Below, one piece after another: positions 44,198 to 51,405 of a DNA stretch of 64,000 nucleotides; positions within the stretch are counted from its first letter, which is position 1, and each line of letters begins with the position of its first letter. This DNA is from Timaviella obliquedivisa GSE-PSE-MK23-08B (GTDB taxonomy: Bacteria; Cyanobacteriota; Cyanobacteriia; Elainellales; Elainellaceae), in NCBI GenBank assembly GCA_019358855.1, contig JAHHII010000008.1:165897-229896 (forward strand). The letters run 5' to 3'. The notes under the pieces are model-generated. The model saw only the letters and a list, made by a program, of their open reading frames with translations. It had not been told where the DNA came from and did not search any database. Both the position numbers and the translations under genes were made by a program.

Positions 44198-44661
44198 CTT
44201 TGCGTTACCGGAGCCTTACCATTTCCGTTCGTCTCGGTGGATGTTCCACCGTTCATTGCAGATGGGATAACGGGTTCTAACTTCTTTTCCTCAGATGGTG
44301 CCGTGGGCGGTGCAGAGGGTGATGTCGATGCCCGACGACGACGTTCCCCTCGCGGGCTGCCGCCTGCTTTGCCATATTCGCTGCTATCTTTACCATATCT
44401 GCCGCCGATGCTGAGGAGCATTTGTTCGCTGGTTCGGTTCAGGTCGGCTTCGATCGCTTTGATTTTGCGGGTGAGGTCGTCTACTTGGGCGAGGGTGGTG
44501 TTGTATAAGGAGAGGTGCGATCGCAGGTTTTGAATTTTTCGGCTATAGGTTTCTAGGTTTAAGCCGTTGCCAAGATCGAGGAATTCGTTGATGGAGCGCA
44601 TTCCGGCTTCTCGTTGTTCCGCTTTGATCAGGGCGGCAGAGGTGCGTTTGGGTCGTGCCAT
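44194..44661 (-). CDS. Conserved cyanobacterial coiled-coil protein (hypothetical)
   Basis: 155 residues. MARPKRTSAALIKAEQREAG is basic; residues about 30-85 form a coiled coil (LETYSRKIQNLRSHLSLYNT; LTRKIKAIEADLNRTSEQML); then GRYGKDSSEYGKAGGSPRG, a repeated small-residue stretch, and a disordered Ser/Pro/Thr-rich tail. No enzymatic domain. Similar small proteins are seen in cyanobacteria without known function. Converges with bvdR. Confidence 0.6.
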   Translation of the reverse strand: MARPKRTSAALIKAEQREAGMRSINEFLDLGNGLNLETYSRKIQNLRSHLSLYNTTLAQVDDLTRKIKAIEADLNRTSEQMLLSIGGRYGKDSSEYGKAGGSPRGERRRRASTSPSAPPTAPSEEKKLEPVIPSAMNGGTSTETNGNGKAPVTQS

Positions 44662-45140
44662 GGGTAGAGTCCTGTGGTTATAAAGGTTCTTTTCACAATT
44701 TATGGATAAAGCAGGGCAGCGGCTTGGGAGAAAATAGGGATACGAGTTAAAGAATATACAGATCTTGTTTGAAAAGATAAGTAATTTTGCGGTAATGGCG
44801 CGATCGGGGTTGGAGCGATCGCGCGGTTTGCTGCAACGGGAATGGTCATTGCAAGAAGAATCAGACTGTTTGTTGTGATGAGAATGGTTAACGCTGCGAT
44901 GAGAATAGTCTTTGCAAGGGCGATCGGAATGATAGTTGGGATGGAAATGGTTAATGCTGCAACGAGAATGATCTTTGTTTGATCAGGAATGATTGACCTT
45001 AGAAAATTTGTGGCATAGGCAGCAATGGTTTGTACATCCCCTCTATCTGCGGTTTCGTTTCATAAAGCTTTAGAATGCTGAGATTCCTTGCTGGTTTGCC
45101 ATAATAAGGGCGTAATCCCTTTTATGCATCGGAGGACAGT
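44662..45140. other. Intergenic region upstream of the STAND pair
   Basis: About 480 bp between divergent genes, with the 62-bp tandem repeat described separately and a good RBS (GGAGG at 45131-45135) for the next gene. No ORF or RNA gene recognised. Confidence 0.5.
44884..44995. repeat. Imperfect 62-bp tandem repeat, two units
   Basis: ATGGTTAACGCTGC at 44884 and ATGGTTAATGCTGC at 44946 start units that share GAGAAT.(A/G)TCTTTG and a later GGAATGAT. A weaker partial unit precedes it near 44834. Confidence 0.7.
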
Positions 45141-45548
45141 ATGACAGAACCGATTACGGCAGCGGCGATCGCGACTATTTTAGTTCAAGAGTTGGCTAAG
45201 AGCAGCGCGGGTGAGGCGGGGAAGAAGCTGGTGGGGGACTTGTGGGGGGCGATCGCGCGGCGGTTTAAGGGGAATGTGGCGGCTGAGGAAACGTTGGCAG
45301 CAGTGAAGGCTGAGCAGTTGCCGGAAGCGAGGCAAGAGGCGGCGAGGGATTTGGAGACGTTTTTGCGACGCGAGATGAAGGATGCAGGGTTTGCGGCAGA
45401 GGTGGGGCAGTTGGCGCAGCAGATTATGAACTTAGATCAAAGTCAACGCTCAACTACGATGCAGCAAGATATTCGGGATCAAGGTAAGGGCTATCAAATT
45501 CAGTCAGATCGGATCGATCGGCTTGGGGATGACTATGGTAAATCATGA
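45141..45548 (+). CDS. Small partner protein of the STAND gene (hypothetical)
   Basis: 135 residues. MTEPITAAAIATILVQELAK and EAGKKLVGDLWGAIARRFKG form a helical, DUF-like N-terminal domain seen upstream of NB-ARC/TPR genes in cyanobacteria. The C-terminus has QDIRDQGKGYQIQSDRIDRL, and a related sequence (GSGKGYQIDARTIGHVGD) opens the next gene. That shared element suggests the two proteins interact or derive from one gene. RBS GGAGG 5 nt before the ATG. It ends within a 16-bp tandem repeat whose units each carry ATG. The STAND frame follows 12 bp later in the same phase. Confidence 0.65.
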   Translation: MTEPITAAAIATILVQELAKSSAGEAGKKLVGDLWGAIARRFKGNVAAEETLAAVKAEQLPEARQEAARDLETFLRREMKDAGFAAEVGQLAQQIMNLDQSQRSTTMQQDIRDQGKGYQIQSDRIDRLGDDYGKS

Positions 45549-45576
45549 CTATGGTAAATCATGACTATGGCAAATG
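45529..45576. repeat. 16-bp tandem repeat at the gene junction, three units
   Basis: ATGACTATGGTAAATC at 45529, identical at 45545, and ATGACTATGGCAAATG at 45561. The first gene ends in it and the STAND gene starts at the third unit. A 16-bp change alters the downstream phase. Confidence 0.9.
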
Positions 45577-47876
45577 ATGATGGAGATGCAGCCCAGAATC
45601 CGGCTAAACGTCAGCAGATTGATGGCAGTGGTAAGGGCTATCAAATTGATGCCAGGACGATTGGGCACGTAGGAGATGTTTACAATGCGGCACCCCTGCC
45701 TAAAGGAGCGATCGCCGATGAGCAGCCGCCACCCGTAGAGTATTGGCAGAAGCGCAAGCCAGAGCAGACGGCACTGCTGGCAATGGTGGCAGACCGAGGA
45801 GTGCGGGTGGTGGGTATTACGGGAGCCGGAGGCTTTGGCAAGTCGGCGTTGGCGGCGCGGATGTTTCGGGCGGGTAAACAGTTTGGACGACGGCTAGGAC
45901 TGAGCCAAGTTCTATGGGTCAATTTTCAGTCGGCACCGCTGTTTGCTAGGGTGGCGCGGAATTTGTGCGATCGCCTGGGTGAGCGTGTGGCAGATACGGC
46001 ATCGGAGGCAGATTTAGCCAGTGCTTTGCTCAATGCTTTGGGGCAACAGCGGGTAGTTGTCGTGTTTGATAATTTGGAAACGGTGCAGCGATCGGTAGAT
46101 TGGCAGCCTTATGAGGCGTTTTTTAAGCAATGGGTAGCGGCAAACAGTCGTAGCACCATTGTTTACACGAGCCAGGAGCGGTTAGCGATCGAACACCAGA
46201 GGCATCAATGGCTAGAGCCGTTGGATCGGTTGACAACAGGGCAGGGGGTGGCGCTGCTGAGGGCGCGGGGCATTTTGGGAGAAGAGGGCGCGCTGCAAGC
46301 CTTTGTTGAACTTGCCAGTGGGCAGCCGCTGTTGATCAATCTGGCAGCGGGTTGGTTGCTGAATCGGGCGCAATATGACCGCGAGGTGCCTGAAGTAGGA
46401 AGGTTACAAGCCCTGGTAGAAACCGATGATGTTAACCTATTTCGCACGATTGTTTACGAGCATCGAGGAGATTTGCAAGCCAGTTTAGGCAAGGTGTTTG
46501 ACCAGAGTGTGCAGGCGCTGACTCCCAAGCTACAACAATTATTGCGTTGGGTAAGCGTATACCGTCCAGAGTTTGCGTTTGATGAGACAGCGGCGCAGGC
46601 GATGCTGCCAGAAGAAACGGTGAGCGAGACAGATTTGCGCGGGTTGGCGCGGTGTTCGTTGTTGCTTGAAGATAAGCCCGAAGGAGTTTGGCGATTTCAG
46701 TTTCAACCATTGTTGCGGCGCTTTGTGCAGCTAGGCGCAACTGATTTGCAATCTGCCCAAGAGCGGGCGGTGGCTTATTTTATGCCGCAGCGGGGGCTGT
46801 TGCAGACAGGAGACCGATTACAGGAACGGGCGGCAGTGTTTGCCTATGTGCAAGCGTTCCATCATTGGTGTGATTTGGGGCGGTATGGGGTGGCGTTTGC
46901 CAGTATTTGGTTTGAAACGGAGAGCCAAGCCGACTGCGATGAGTTTTTGAAACATCGGGGGCATAATGATCTGCGGCGAGAAATGTTGGAGCGGTTGTGG
47001 GAGGAGTGGCAACCGGAGGAAGAAGAGCGAACACTGTATGGTAAGGCTTTACTAACTTTGGGGCAGGTTTGGTATTTGCTTGATAGACGAACTGACGCAT
47101 TAGAGCTTTATCAACAAACGCTGTTGCCGTTGATGCAAGTAATTGGCGATCGGCTGGGCGAGGCGAATACGTTACAAGCGATCGGCGATGTGCTGCAATT
47201 TCTTAAGCAAAGTCGTGAAGCGGTGGAGCGCTATGACGAGGCGTTGGGGATTTATCGGCAAGTCGGCGCACGGCTGGGCGAGGCGAATACGTTACAAGCG
47301 ATCGGCGATGTGCTGCAATTTCTTAAGCAAAGTCGTGAAGCGGTGGAGCGCTATGACGAGGCGTTGGGGATTTATCGGCAAGTCGGCGCACGGCTGGGCG
47401 AGGCGAATACGTTAAAAGCGATCGGCGATGTGCAAACTGATCCAAAGTTAGCGATGGAGCAATTTTTGCAGCCTGCCCTTCAGATTTATCAAACCATTGA
47501 GGATGTTTATAGCCAAGCCAGAATCCTCACTGTCTCGATCGCCCCTACCTATCTCAAACTCAAACACGCCTATCAAGCCAAACTCAGCTACGAACAAGCC
47601 CTCAACTTTTGGAGCCAAATTGGCTACGAACCCGGCATTCAGCACTGCCAAAACGCCTTACGCAATATCAACCAAGCACCCCAATATGAATCTGCTCCTG
47701 TTGCGCCACCCCTGCACGACGATCCACCTGCACTGCCTGACTGGTATGAAAAGTCTTTACCCACTGCGCCCCGTCCTGTGGCTCGTCGTGCTACTCGTCG
47801 TCACTTTCCCTGGTGGGGTTGGTTCTTGGTGGGAGTGGCGATCGTGGTGGCGATCGCGTGGTGGTTGAAGGGATGA
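45561..47876 (+). CDS. STAND-type NB-ARC ATPase with TPR repeats and C-terminal membrane anchor
   Basis: 771 residues. After GSGKGYQIDARTIGHVGD an NB-ARC core begins: P-loop GITGAGGFGKSALAARMF (about 84), Walker B VVVVFDNLE (about 164), sensor-like IVYTSQERL, and GQPLLINLAAGWLL (GxP-like). A winged-helix follows (about 315-400), then helical repeats with TPR units in residues 490-680, two of them identical 40-residue copies (ANTLQAIGDVLQFLKQSREA and on). The last part is proline-rich, ending RRHFPWWGWFLVGVAIVVAI then AWWLKG, a single anchor helix. STAND NTPases are signalling ATPases often used in phage defence or cell death; here no effector domain is evident unless the partner gene supplies it. 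The role is inference. Confidence 0.85.
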   Translation: MTMANDDGDAAQNPAKRQQIDGSGKGYQIDARTIGHVGDVYNAAPLPKGAIADEQPPPVEYWQKRKPEQTALLAMVADRGVRVVGITGAGGFGKSALAARMFRAGKQFGRRLGLSQVLWVNFQSAPLFARVARNLCDRLGERVADTASEADLASALLNALGQQRVVVVFDNLETVQRSVDWQPYEAFFKQWVAANSRSTIVYTSQERLAIEHQRHQWLEPLDRLTTGQGVALLRARGILGEEGALQAFVELASGQPLLINLAAGWLLNRAQYDREVPEVGRLQALVETDDVNLFRTIVYEHRGDLQASLGKVFDQSVQALTPKLQQLLRWVSVYRPEFAFDETAAQAMLPEETVSETDLRGLARCSLLLEDKPEGVWRFQFQPLLRRFVQLGATDLQSAQERAVAYFMPQRGLLQTGDRLQERAAVFAYVQAFHHWCDLGRYGVAFASIWFETESQADCDEFLKHRGHNDLRREMLERLWEEWQPEEEERTLYGKALLTLGQVWYLLDRRTDALELYQQTLLPLMQVIGDRLGEANTLQAIGDVLQFLKQSREAVERYDEALGIYRQVGARLGEANTLQAIGDVLQFLKQSREAVERYDEALGIYRQVGARLGEANTLKAIGDVQTDPKLAMEQFLQPALQIYQTIEDVYSQARILTVSIAPTYLKLKHAYQAKLSYEQALNFWSQIGYEPGIQHCQNALRNINQAPQYESAPVAPPLHDDPPALPDWYEKSLPTAPRPVARRATRRHFPWWGWFLVGVAIVVAIAWWLKG
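47151..47414. repeat. Perfect 120-bp tandem repeat within the TPR region
   Basis: Two exact copies (47151-47270, 47271-47390) and the start of a third. Each encodes one 40-residue TPR unit. Zero differences between copies point to recent duplication. Confidence 0.95.
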
Positions 47877-47963
47877 GTCATCCTCTGGCGCTTCGTCATT
47901 GGGAGCGATCGCCGTTAACCACTAAGAGCGGTACACTTAGGTTTCATGTTTTGTGATTACAAG

Positions 47964-48224
47964 ATGAGCTTTTACATTTCACGCCATGCAGCGGAAGAAC
48001 AAGAACGTCGAGGCATTCCGCGTGAAGCTTTAGAAACCGTCCTCAACAACCCACAGCAGATCGTTGAGAATCGAGACGGAAAAAAAGCCTATCAATCACA
48101 GATTGAATTTGAGAATGGCAAAGTCTACTTAGTCCGGGCAATTATTTCAGACAATACGAACCCTGCAATTGTGATTACAGTCTATCGAACTCGTCAAATT
48201 ACTCGATATTGGAGAGACCCATGA
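47964..48224 (+). CDS. DUF4258-family toxin-like protein
   Basis: 86 residues from ATG 47964. MSFYISRHAAEEQERRGIPR and ETVLNNPQQIVENRDGKKAY, then VRAIISDNTNPAIVITVYRT match DUF4258, a small RelE/BrnT-like fold. Its TGA overlaps the ATG of the DUF2283 gene (ATGA), the usual coupling of this pair. Predicted to act on RNA; not proven. Confidence 0.8.
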   Translation: MSFYISRHAAEEQERRGIPREALETVLNNPQQIVENRDGKKAYQSQIEFENGKVYLVRAIISDNTNPAIVITVYRTRQITRYWRDP

Positions 48225-48418
48225 AGGTTATTTATGATGCTGAAACAGATGTGTTGCGAATTATGCTGAGTGATGAACGGATTGAAGAAAGCAATGAAGA
48301 CCAGTCCGGCATCATCTTAGACTATGACGAAACTGGCAATGTAGTCGGGATAGAAGTCCTGAGCGCTTCTAAGCGAGTGACCAATCCGCGATCGCTGGAA
48401 CATACTGTCGTGGGGTAA
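48221..48418 (+). CDS. DUF2283-family antitoxin-like protein
   Basis: 65 residues from ATG 48221, RBS GGAGAG 5 nt upstream. MKVIYDAETDVLRIMLSDER and GIILDYDETGNVVGIEVLSA are DUF2283 signatures. It is commonly found after DUF4258 and is presumed its partner. Confidence 0.85.
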   Translation: MKVIYDAETDVLRIMLSDERIEESNEDQSGIILDYDETGNVVGIEVLSASKRVTNPRSLEHTVVG

Positions 48419-48452
48419 GTGCAGATTAAGAGTCGAACAATGCCAAAAGGCG

Positions 48453-48476
48453 CACTGCTTCGCAGATACCGCAAGG
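48453..48476 (-). repeat. 24-bp dispersed repeat, minus orientation
   Basis: Reverse complement reads CCTTGCGGTATCTGC then GAAGCAGTG, one base off the 42205 copy. A degenerate plus-strand copy follows at 48499-48522, so the two form an inverted pair. Confidence 0.85.
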
Positions 48477-48498
48477 GTCGCTCAATTTCAGAAGTGAC

Positions 48499-48522
48499 CC
48501 TGGTGGTATCTACAAAGCAGCG
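48499..48522 (+). repeat. Degenerate 24-bp dispersed repeat
   Basis: CCTGGTGGTATCTAC then AAAGCAGCG, 24 bp with four differences from the 42205 copy. Directly precedes STAND tail relic 1. Confidence 0.7.
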
Positions 48523-48599
48523 TGCGCTTTCCTTGGTGGGATTGGTTCTGGGTGGGGGTGGCGATCGTATTGGCGATCGCGTGGCTGCTCAAAGGGTAA
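48523..48599 (+). pseudogene. STAND 3'-end relic 1
   Basis: Translates as RFPWWDWFWVGVAIVLAIAW then LLKG and TAA, matching the last helix of the STAND protein at 45561-47876 (RHFPWWGWFLVGVAIVVAI, AWWLKG). No upstream coding sequence of the gene is left. Confidence 0.85.
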
Positions 48600-48631
48600 A
48601 ATGATCGACAAGCCACCCCGAACCCCCAACC

Positions 48632-48892
48632 ATGAAAGCCTACGAATTTCCATCCAAACTCAACGCTCAAGGTAGCCTCGAAATTCCTGAAGCCGTCCTT
48701 AAACATCTTTCCTCAGACCAAGAAATCAAAATCATCGTCTTGGTTTCTGAGCCGCCTGAGTCATCCGAGCAATCCACAACAGACAATGAATTAGGCTTCT
48801 CAGCTACTAGCTTTCAAGAATCCTGGAAACAAGCCAACAACGGGCAAACTCTATCCCTGCGTCAGCTTTGGGAGGGCATCGACGTTGACTGA
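48632..48892 (+). CDS. Antitoxin-like protein of a RelE module
   Basis: 86 residues. MKAYEFPSKLNAQGSLEIPE and LKHLSSDQEIKIIVLV form an AbrB-like swapped-hairpin start; FSATSFQESWKQANNGQTLS and LRQLWEGID form a C-terminal helical tail that would cover the toxin. It overlaps the RelE gene by 8 bp. Confidence 0.75.
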   Translation: MKAYEFPSKLNAQGSLEIPEAVLKHLSSDQEIKIIVLVSEPPESSEQSTTDNELGFSATSFQESWKQANNGQTLSLRQLWEGIDVD

Positions 48893-49235
48893 GCCTACGC
48901 CAATTGACATTGAACTCACGATCGAATTTCAACGAAAAATTCGCATTCTTGCTAAAAAATACCGTCGGATTCGCATTGATCTTCAAGAAGTGTTGCAAAA
49001 GTTGCAAGCAGGTGAGTTTGTGGGCGATCAACTACAAGACGTGGGCAGCACTATCTTAAAAGCACGAGTCAAAAATAGCGATGCTCAAAGAGGAAAAAGC
49101 GGTGGCTATCGACTGATTTATTGGCTGCAATCTCCCGCCACGGTAGTTCTACTCGACATTTACTCAAAGTCTGAGCAAGAAAATATTGAAGTTGACGAAA
49201 TCCAGCGAATTTTGATGAACCACAAAGAAAATTAG
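48885..49235 (+). CDS. RelE/ParE-family toxin
   Basis: 116 residues from TTG 48885, which has GGAGGG (48871-48876) 8 nt upstream. The beta-sheet core motif KARVKNSDAQRGKSGGYRLI and the next YW are conserved in this cyanobacterial RelE-like group. RelE toxins cleave mRNA at the ribosome; catalytic residues in this subgroup are uncertain. Frame intact. Confidence 0.85.
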   Translation: MTEPTPIDIELTIEFQRKIRILAKKYRRIRIDLQEVLQKLQAGEFVGDQLQDVGSTILKARVKNSDAQRGKSGGYRLIYWLQSPATVVLLDIYSKSEQENIEVDEIQRILMNHKEN

Positions 49236-49269
49236 GGCGTTAGCGCAACGGCGAAGCAATTTCTCTTTT

Positions 49270-49507
49270 CATGGCATTGCACTTGCAAACCTCAAGCGTC
49301 GTTCAGAAGCACTACAACACTATCAACAAGCCCAACAGATTTACGCAGAACTTCAACTTGAAAACGATGTTAAAGACTGTCAAACTGCGCGCTGCTTTGC
49401 AGATACCGCAAGGGTCGCTCAACTTTCGATCCACGCTTCCTGGGTGGGTTTGGTTCTTGGTGGGGATGGCGATCGTATTGGCGATCGCGTGGTGGCTGAA
49501 AGGATGA
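49270..49507 (+). pseudogene. STAND 3'-end relic 2, with last TPR
   Basis: In one frame, GIALANLKRRSEALQHYQQA and QQIYAELQLENDVKDCQT is a terminal TPR unit of a STAND/TPR protein. A 24-bp repeat (49390-49413) and a frame change follow. Then TLPGWVWFLVGMAIVLAIAW and WLKG with TGA 49507 is the anchor helix. This is a recombined or decayed paralogue of the gene at 45561. Confidence 0.85.
49390..49413 (-). repeat. 24-bp dispersed repeat, minus orientation
   Basis: Reverse complement CCTTGCGGTATCTGC then AAAGCAGCG, one base different from the 42205 copy. Lies inside STAND relic 2 at the frame change. Confidence 0.9.
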
Positions 49508-49533
49508 CCTGTGCTCAGACGCAAGGTTTCTTG

Positions 49534-49758
49534 TTAATTATCAAGGAATTGATTGGGAGTGATATCTGCTTGTTTGAGAATTGCTCAGAGCGTCCCTTCT
49601 GGTATATCACCCGGATGATTAGGGATTGTAGTGTAGCGATTAGAATCTGGGTTGTACCAAATCTCATGACTTCCCGCCGCTTGGCGATCGAACTCGAAAC
49701 CTAGTTGCTTTAGACGCTTAACAATTTGCCGATACTTGAAACCTGCCAAACGTCCCAT
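49534..49758 (-). pseudogene. hicA: HicA toxin with a nonsense codon
   Basis: ATG 49758 opens MGRLAGFKYRQIVKRLKQLG, then GSHEIWYNP (the catalytic H in GSH) and NHPGDIPEGTL. A TGA at 49585-49587 replaces an expected Arg (CGA) and is followed by AILKQADITPNQFLDN and TAA 49534, the natural HicA end. Truncation loses the last helix. HicA are double-stranded-RNA-binding-like mRNA interferases. The ATG overlaps the hicB stop. Confidence 0.85.
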
Positions 49759-49990
49759 CAGCCCCCCAAAATCAAGGGATAATCAAAGACATCTTCAATG
49801 TCAGTTAGTTGGACTTGGTTATGACGTTCAGTTTGCGCCTCAAGCAACTTTTTAGCAACATCTCGCGCAATATTCTACTGTTTCCGCAACGGTACGCCCT
49901 TGGGCAACCAGTCCAGGAATATCCTCTGAAGTGGCAAGATACAATCCTTCAGGCAATTTCTCAATATGGAGCTTGGACTATTTGTTCCAT
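49758..49990 (-). pseudogene. hicB: HicB antitoxin with two frameshifts
   Basis: ATG 49990 (MEQIV), then after dropping one C, KLHIEKLPEGLYLATSEDIP and GLVAQGRTVAETVE. A second phase change near TATTGCGCG gives IARDVAKKLLEAQTERHNQV and DIEDVFDYPLILGG with TGA 49758. The partial RNase H-like HicB fold is clear, but two indels disrupt it. Upstream of hicA in the usual hicB-hicA order of one subgroup. Confidence 0.8.
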
Positions 49991-50066
49991 TGTTATTCCT
50001 TGAGTCGAGGCTCGTAATCATAGTCTAAACCTAGGAACGCAAAGTTCGTTGACTTTCAGAGGCAAC

Positions 50067-50090
50067 CCTTGCGGTATCTGCAAAGCAGCA
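50067..50090 (+). repeat. 24-bp dispersed repeat
   Basis: CCTTGCGGTATCTGC then AAAGCAGCA, two bases different from the 42205 copy. Immediately precedes STAND relic 3. Confidence 0.9.
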
Positions 50091-50153
50091 CGCGTGGTGG
50101 TTCAAGAAATGAAGTCGTCCTCTGGCGCTTCATCATTGGGGGCGATCGCCGCT
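50091..50153 (+). pseudogene. STAND 3'-end relic 3 with conserved flank
   Basis: HAWWFKK then TGA 50112 corresponds to the last codons of the STAND gene (AWWLKG). The following GTCGTCCTCTGGCGCTTCAT matches the DNA just after the intact gene stop (GTCATCCTCTGGCGCTTCGT), so flanking sequence was duplicated too. Confidence 0.8.
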
Positions 50154-50224
50154 TGGGGATGCATTCAGCGATCGCCTTGTACAATGAGGCATAAAGCATC
50201 CATCCGCACCCAGAGGCAACTCCA

Positions 50225-50869
50225 ATGACCCTGCTGCAAACCCAAACTCCCCTCAACACTTGGATCACTGCATCTTGGGAAGAATTTGTGGCGATCGCCG
50301 ATGCCCCAGCCTCCGCCAAACTCAAAAGCTATTACTACCAAGGCAGGATGAGATTTGAACCTATGTCTACTGGCTCTGATCATTCCAAAGACCACACCAC
50401 CATCATCCTCAGCGTTGGATTATTCGCAACTTTGCGAGGCATCCCGATGAATGGGCACGATGGTTGCTCCTATCGCAAAACTGGATATGACGAATTTCAA
50501 CCCGATGCCTCCTACTACATTGGCGACACTGCGGATGCCATTCCCTGGGGAACCCGCGTCATCAACTTAGATCTCTATCCCTTGCCGAGTTTGGTCATCG
50601 AAATCTCAGACACTTCCCTCGCAGATGATCTAGGCGAAAAGCGACTGCAATACGAAGATCTGGGCATTGCAGAATATTGGACAGTCAACGTCCAGAAAAT
50701 GCAAATTCCAGCGTTTGCGATCGCCCCTGACCATAGCATTCGTCGGATTCGTGAATCGCAAGTTTTACCTGGGTTAAAGTTAGAGACTTTGGAGCAAGCA
50801 CTACAACGCAGCCGTCAAGAGAACCAATCGGCAACCACAGCCTGGTTAATGGAACAGTTTCGGGCTTAA
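50225..50869 (+). CDS. Uma2-family (DUF820) nuclease-fold protein
   Basis: 214 residues. Restriction-endonuclease-like fold: ASWEEFVAIADA start, FQPDASYYIGD (acidic), LPSLVIEISDTSLADDLGEK (E of the PD-(D/E)XK-like core, then K in GEKRLQYEDLGIAEYW). Uma2 proteins are very numerous in cyanobacteria; function is unknown, with nuclease activity only presumed. Intact and complete. Confidence 0.85.
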   Translation: MTLLQTQTPLNTWITASWEEFVAIADAPASAKLKSYYYQGRMRFEPMSTGSDHSKDHTTIILSVGLFATLRGIPMNGHDGCSYRKTGYDEFQPDASYYIGDTADAIPWGTRVINLDLYPLPSLVIEISDTSLADDLGEKRLQYEDLGIAEYWTVNVQKMQIPAFAIAPDHSIRRIRESQVLPGLKLETLEQALQRSRQENQSATTAWLMEQFRA

Positions 50870-50984
50870 GCAGCTTTATCTAATAGCGTCACAGAGTGCG
50901 CCAAAACATCTAAATACCACCACCCTTGCTCTTCGGATGAACCACCACAAACGCCGTCGTCGATCACTCAACTTCAGAAGCAAC

Positions 50985-51008
50985 CCTTGCGGTATCTGCG
51001 AAGCAGCG
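50985..51008 (+). repeat. 24-bp dispersed repeat
   Basis: Identical to the 42205 copy. Preceded by CTCAACTTCAGAAG, as at relic 1 (CTCAATTTCAGAAG). Confidence 0.9.
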
Positions 51009-51030
51009 CGCATGGTGGCTGAAAGGCTAG
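51009..51030 (+). pseudogene. STAND 3'-end relic 4
   Basis: AWWLKG then TAG 51030, the last codons of a STAND gene, directly after the 24-bp repeat. Upstream RRRRSLNFRS in a related frame resembles the basic segment before the anchor helix. Confidence 0.7.
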
Positions 51031-51062
51031 AAACAGAGCTATGTAAAATCTAAAGGAATACG

Positions 51063-51405
51063 TTAAGGCAATAACCCAAACACAATTTTCAGCGCTCGAT
51101 CAATTCCAGTCATCGTCGTCTCCTCAAGCTGCCCTCGAACTCTAACCAATCGTGCTTAGTGGTCAATCGGTCGAGTTTGTAAGCAATCCGCAACAGACCG
51201 TTTCGTTAATCCATTAGAATCTGTAGGCGCGATCGAGGCGTTAGTTTGAATCCTTGCTTTTTTATCACTCCGTTCCGTAATAGGAACAACCTGAATCACA
51301 GGAACCCTAACTTTATACACATCATTAGTCACAATCACAAGAGTTTGTCCCGTAATTTGGGAACAATGAGCGCAACAACCAGACGTAACCTATGGCGCTC
51401 TTCAA
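51063..51405 (-). pseudogene. MazF/PemK-type toxin with frameshift and ochre codon
   Basis: The recoverable protein reads GYVWLLRSLF, a one-base shift, then QITGQTLVIVTNDVYKVRVP, VIQVVPITERSDKKARIQTN, SNGLTKRSVADCLQTRPIDH. TAA at 51156-51158 follows, where the frame would continue ARLVRVRGQLEETTMTGIDR and ALKIVFGLLP to TAA 51063. Two lesions inactivate it. The family's conserved arginine (LTKRSVAD) and the strand pattern are clear. The 5' end overlaps the start of the plus-strand gene at 51392; the exact start (TTG 51405) is a guess. Confidence 0.75.
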
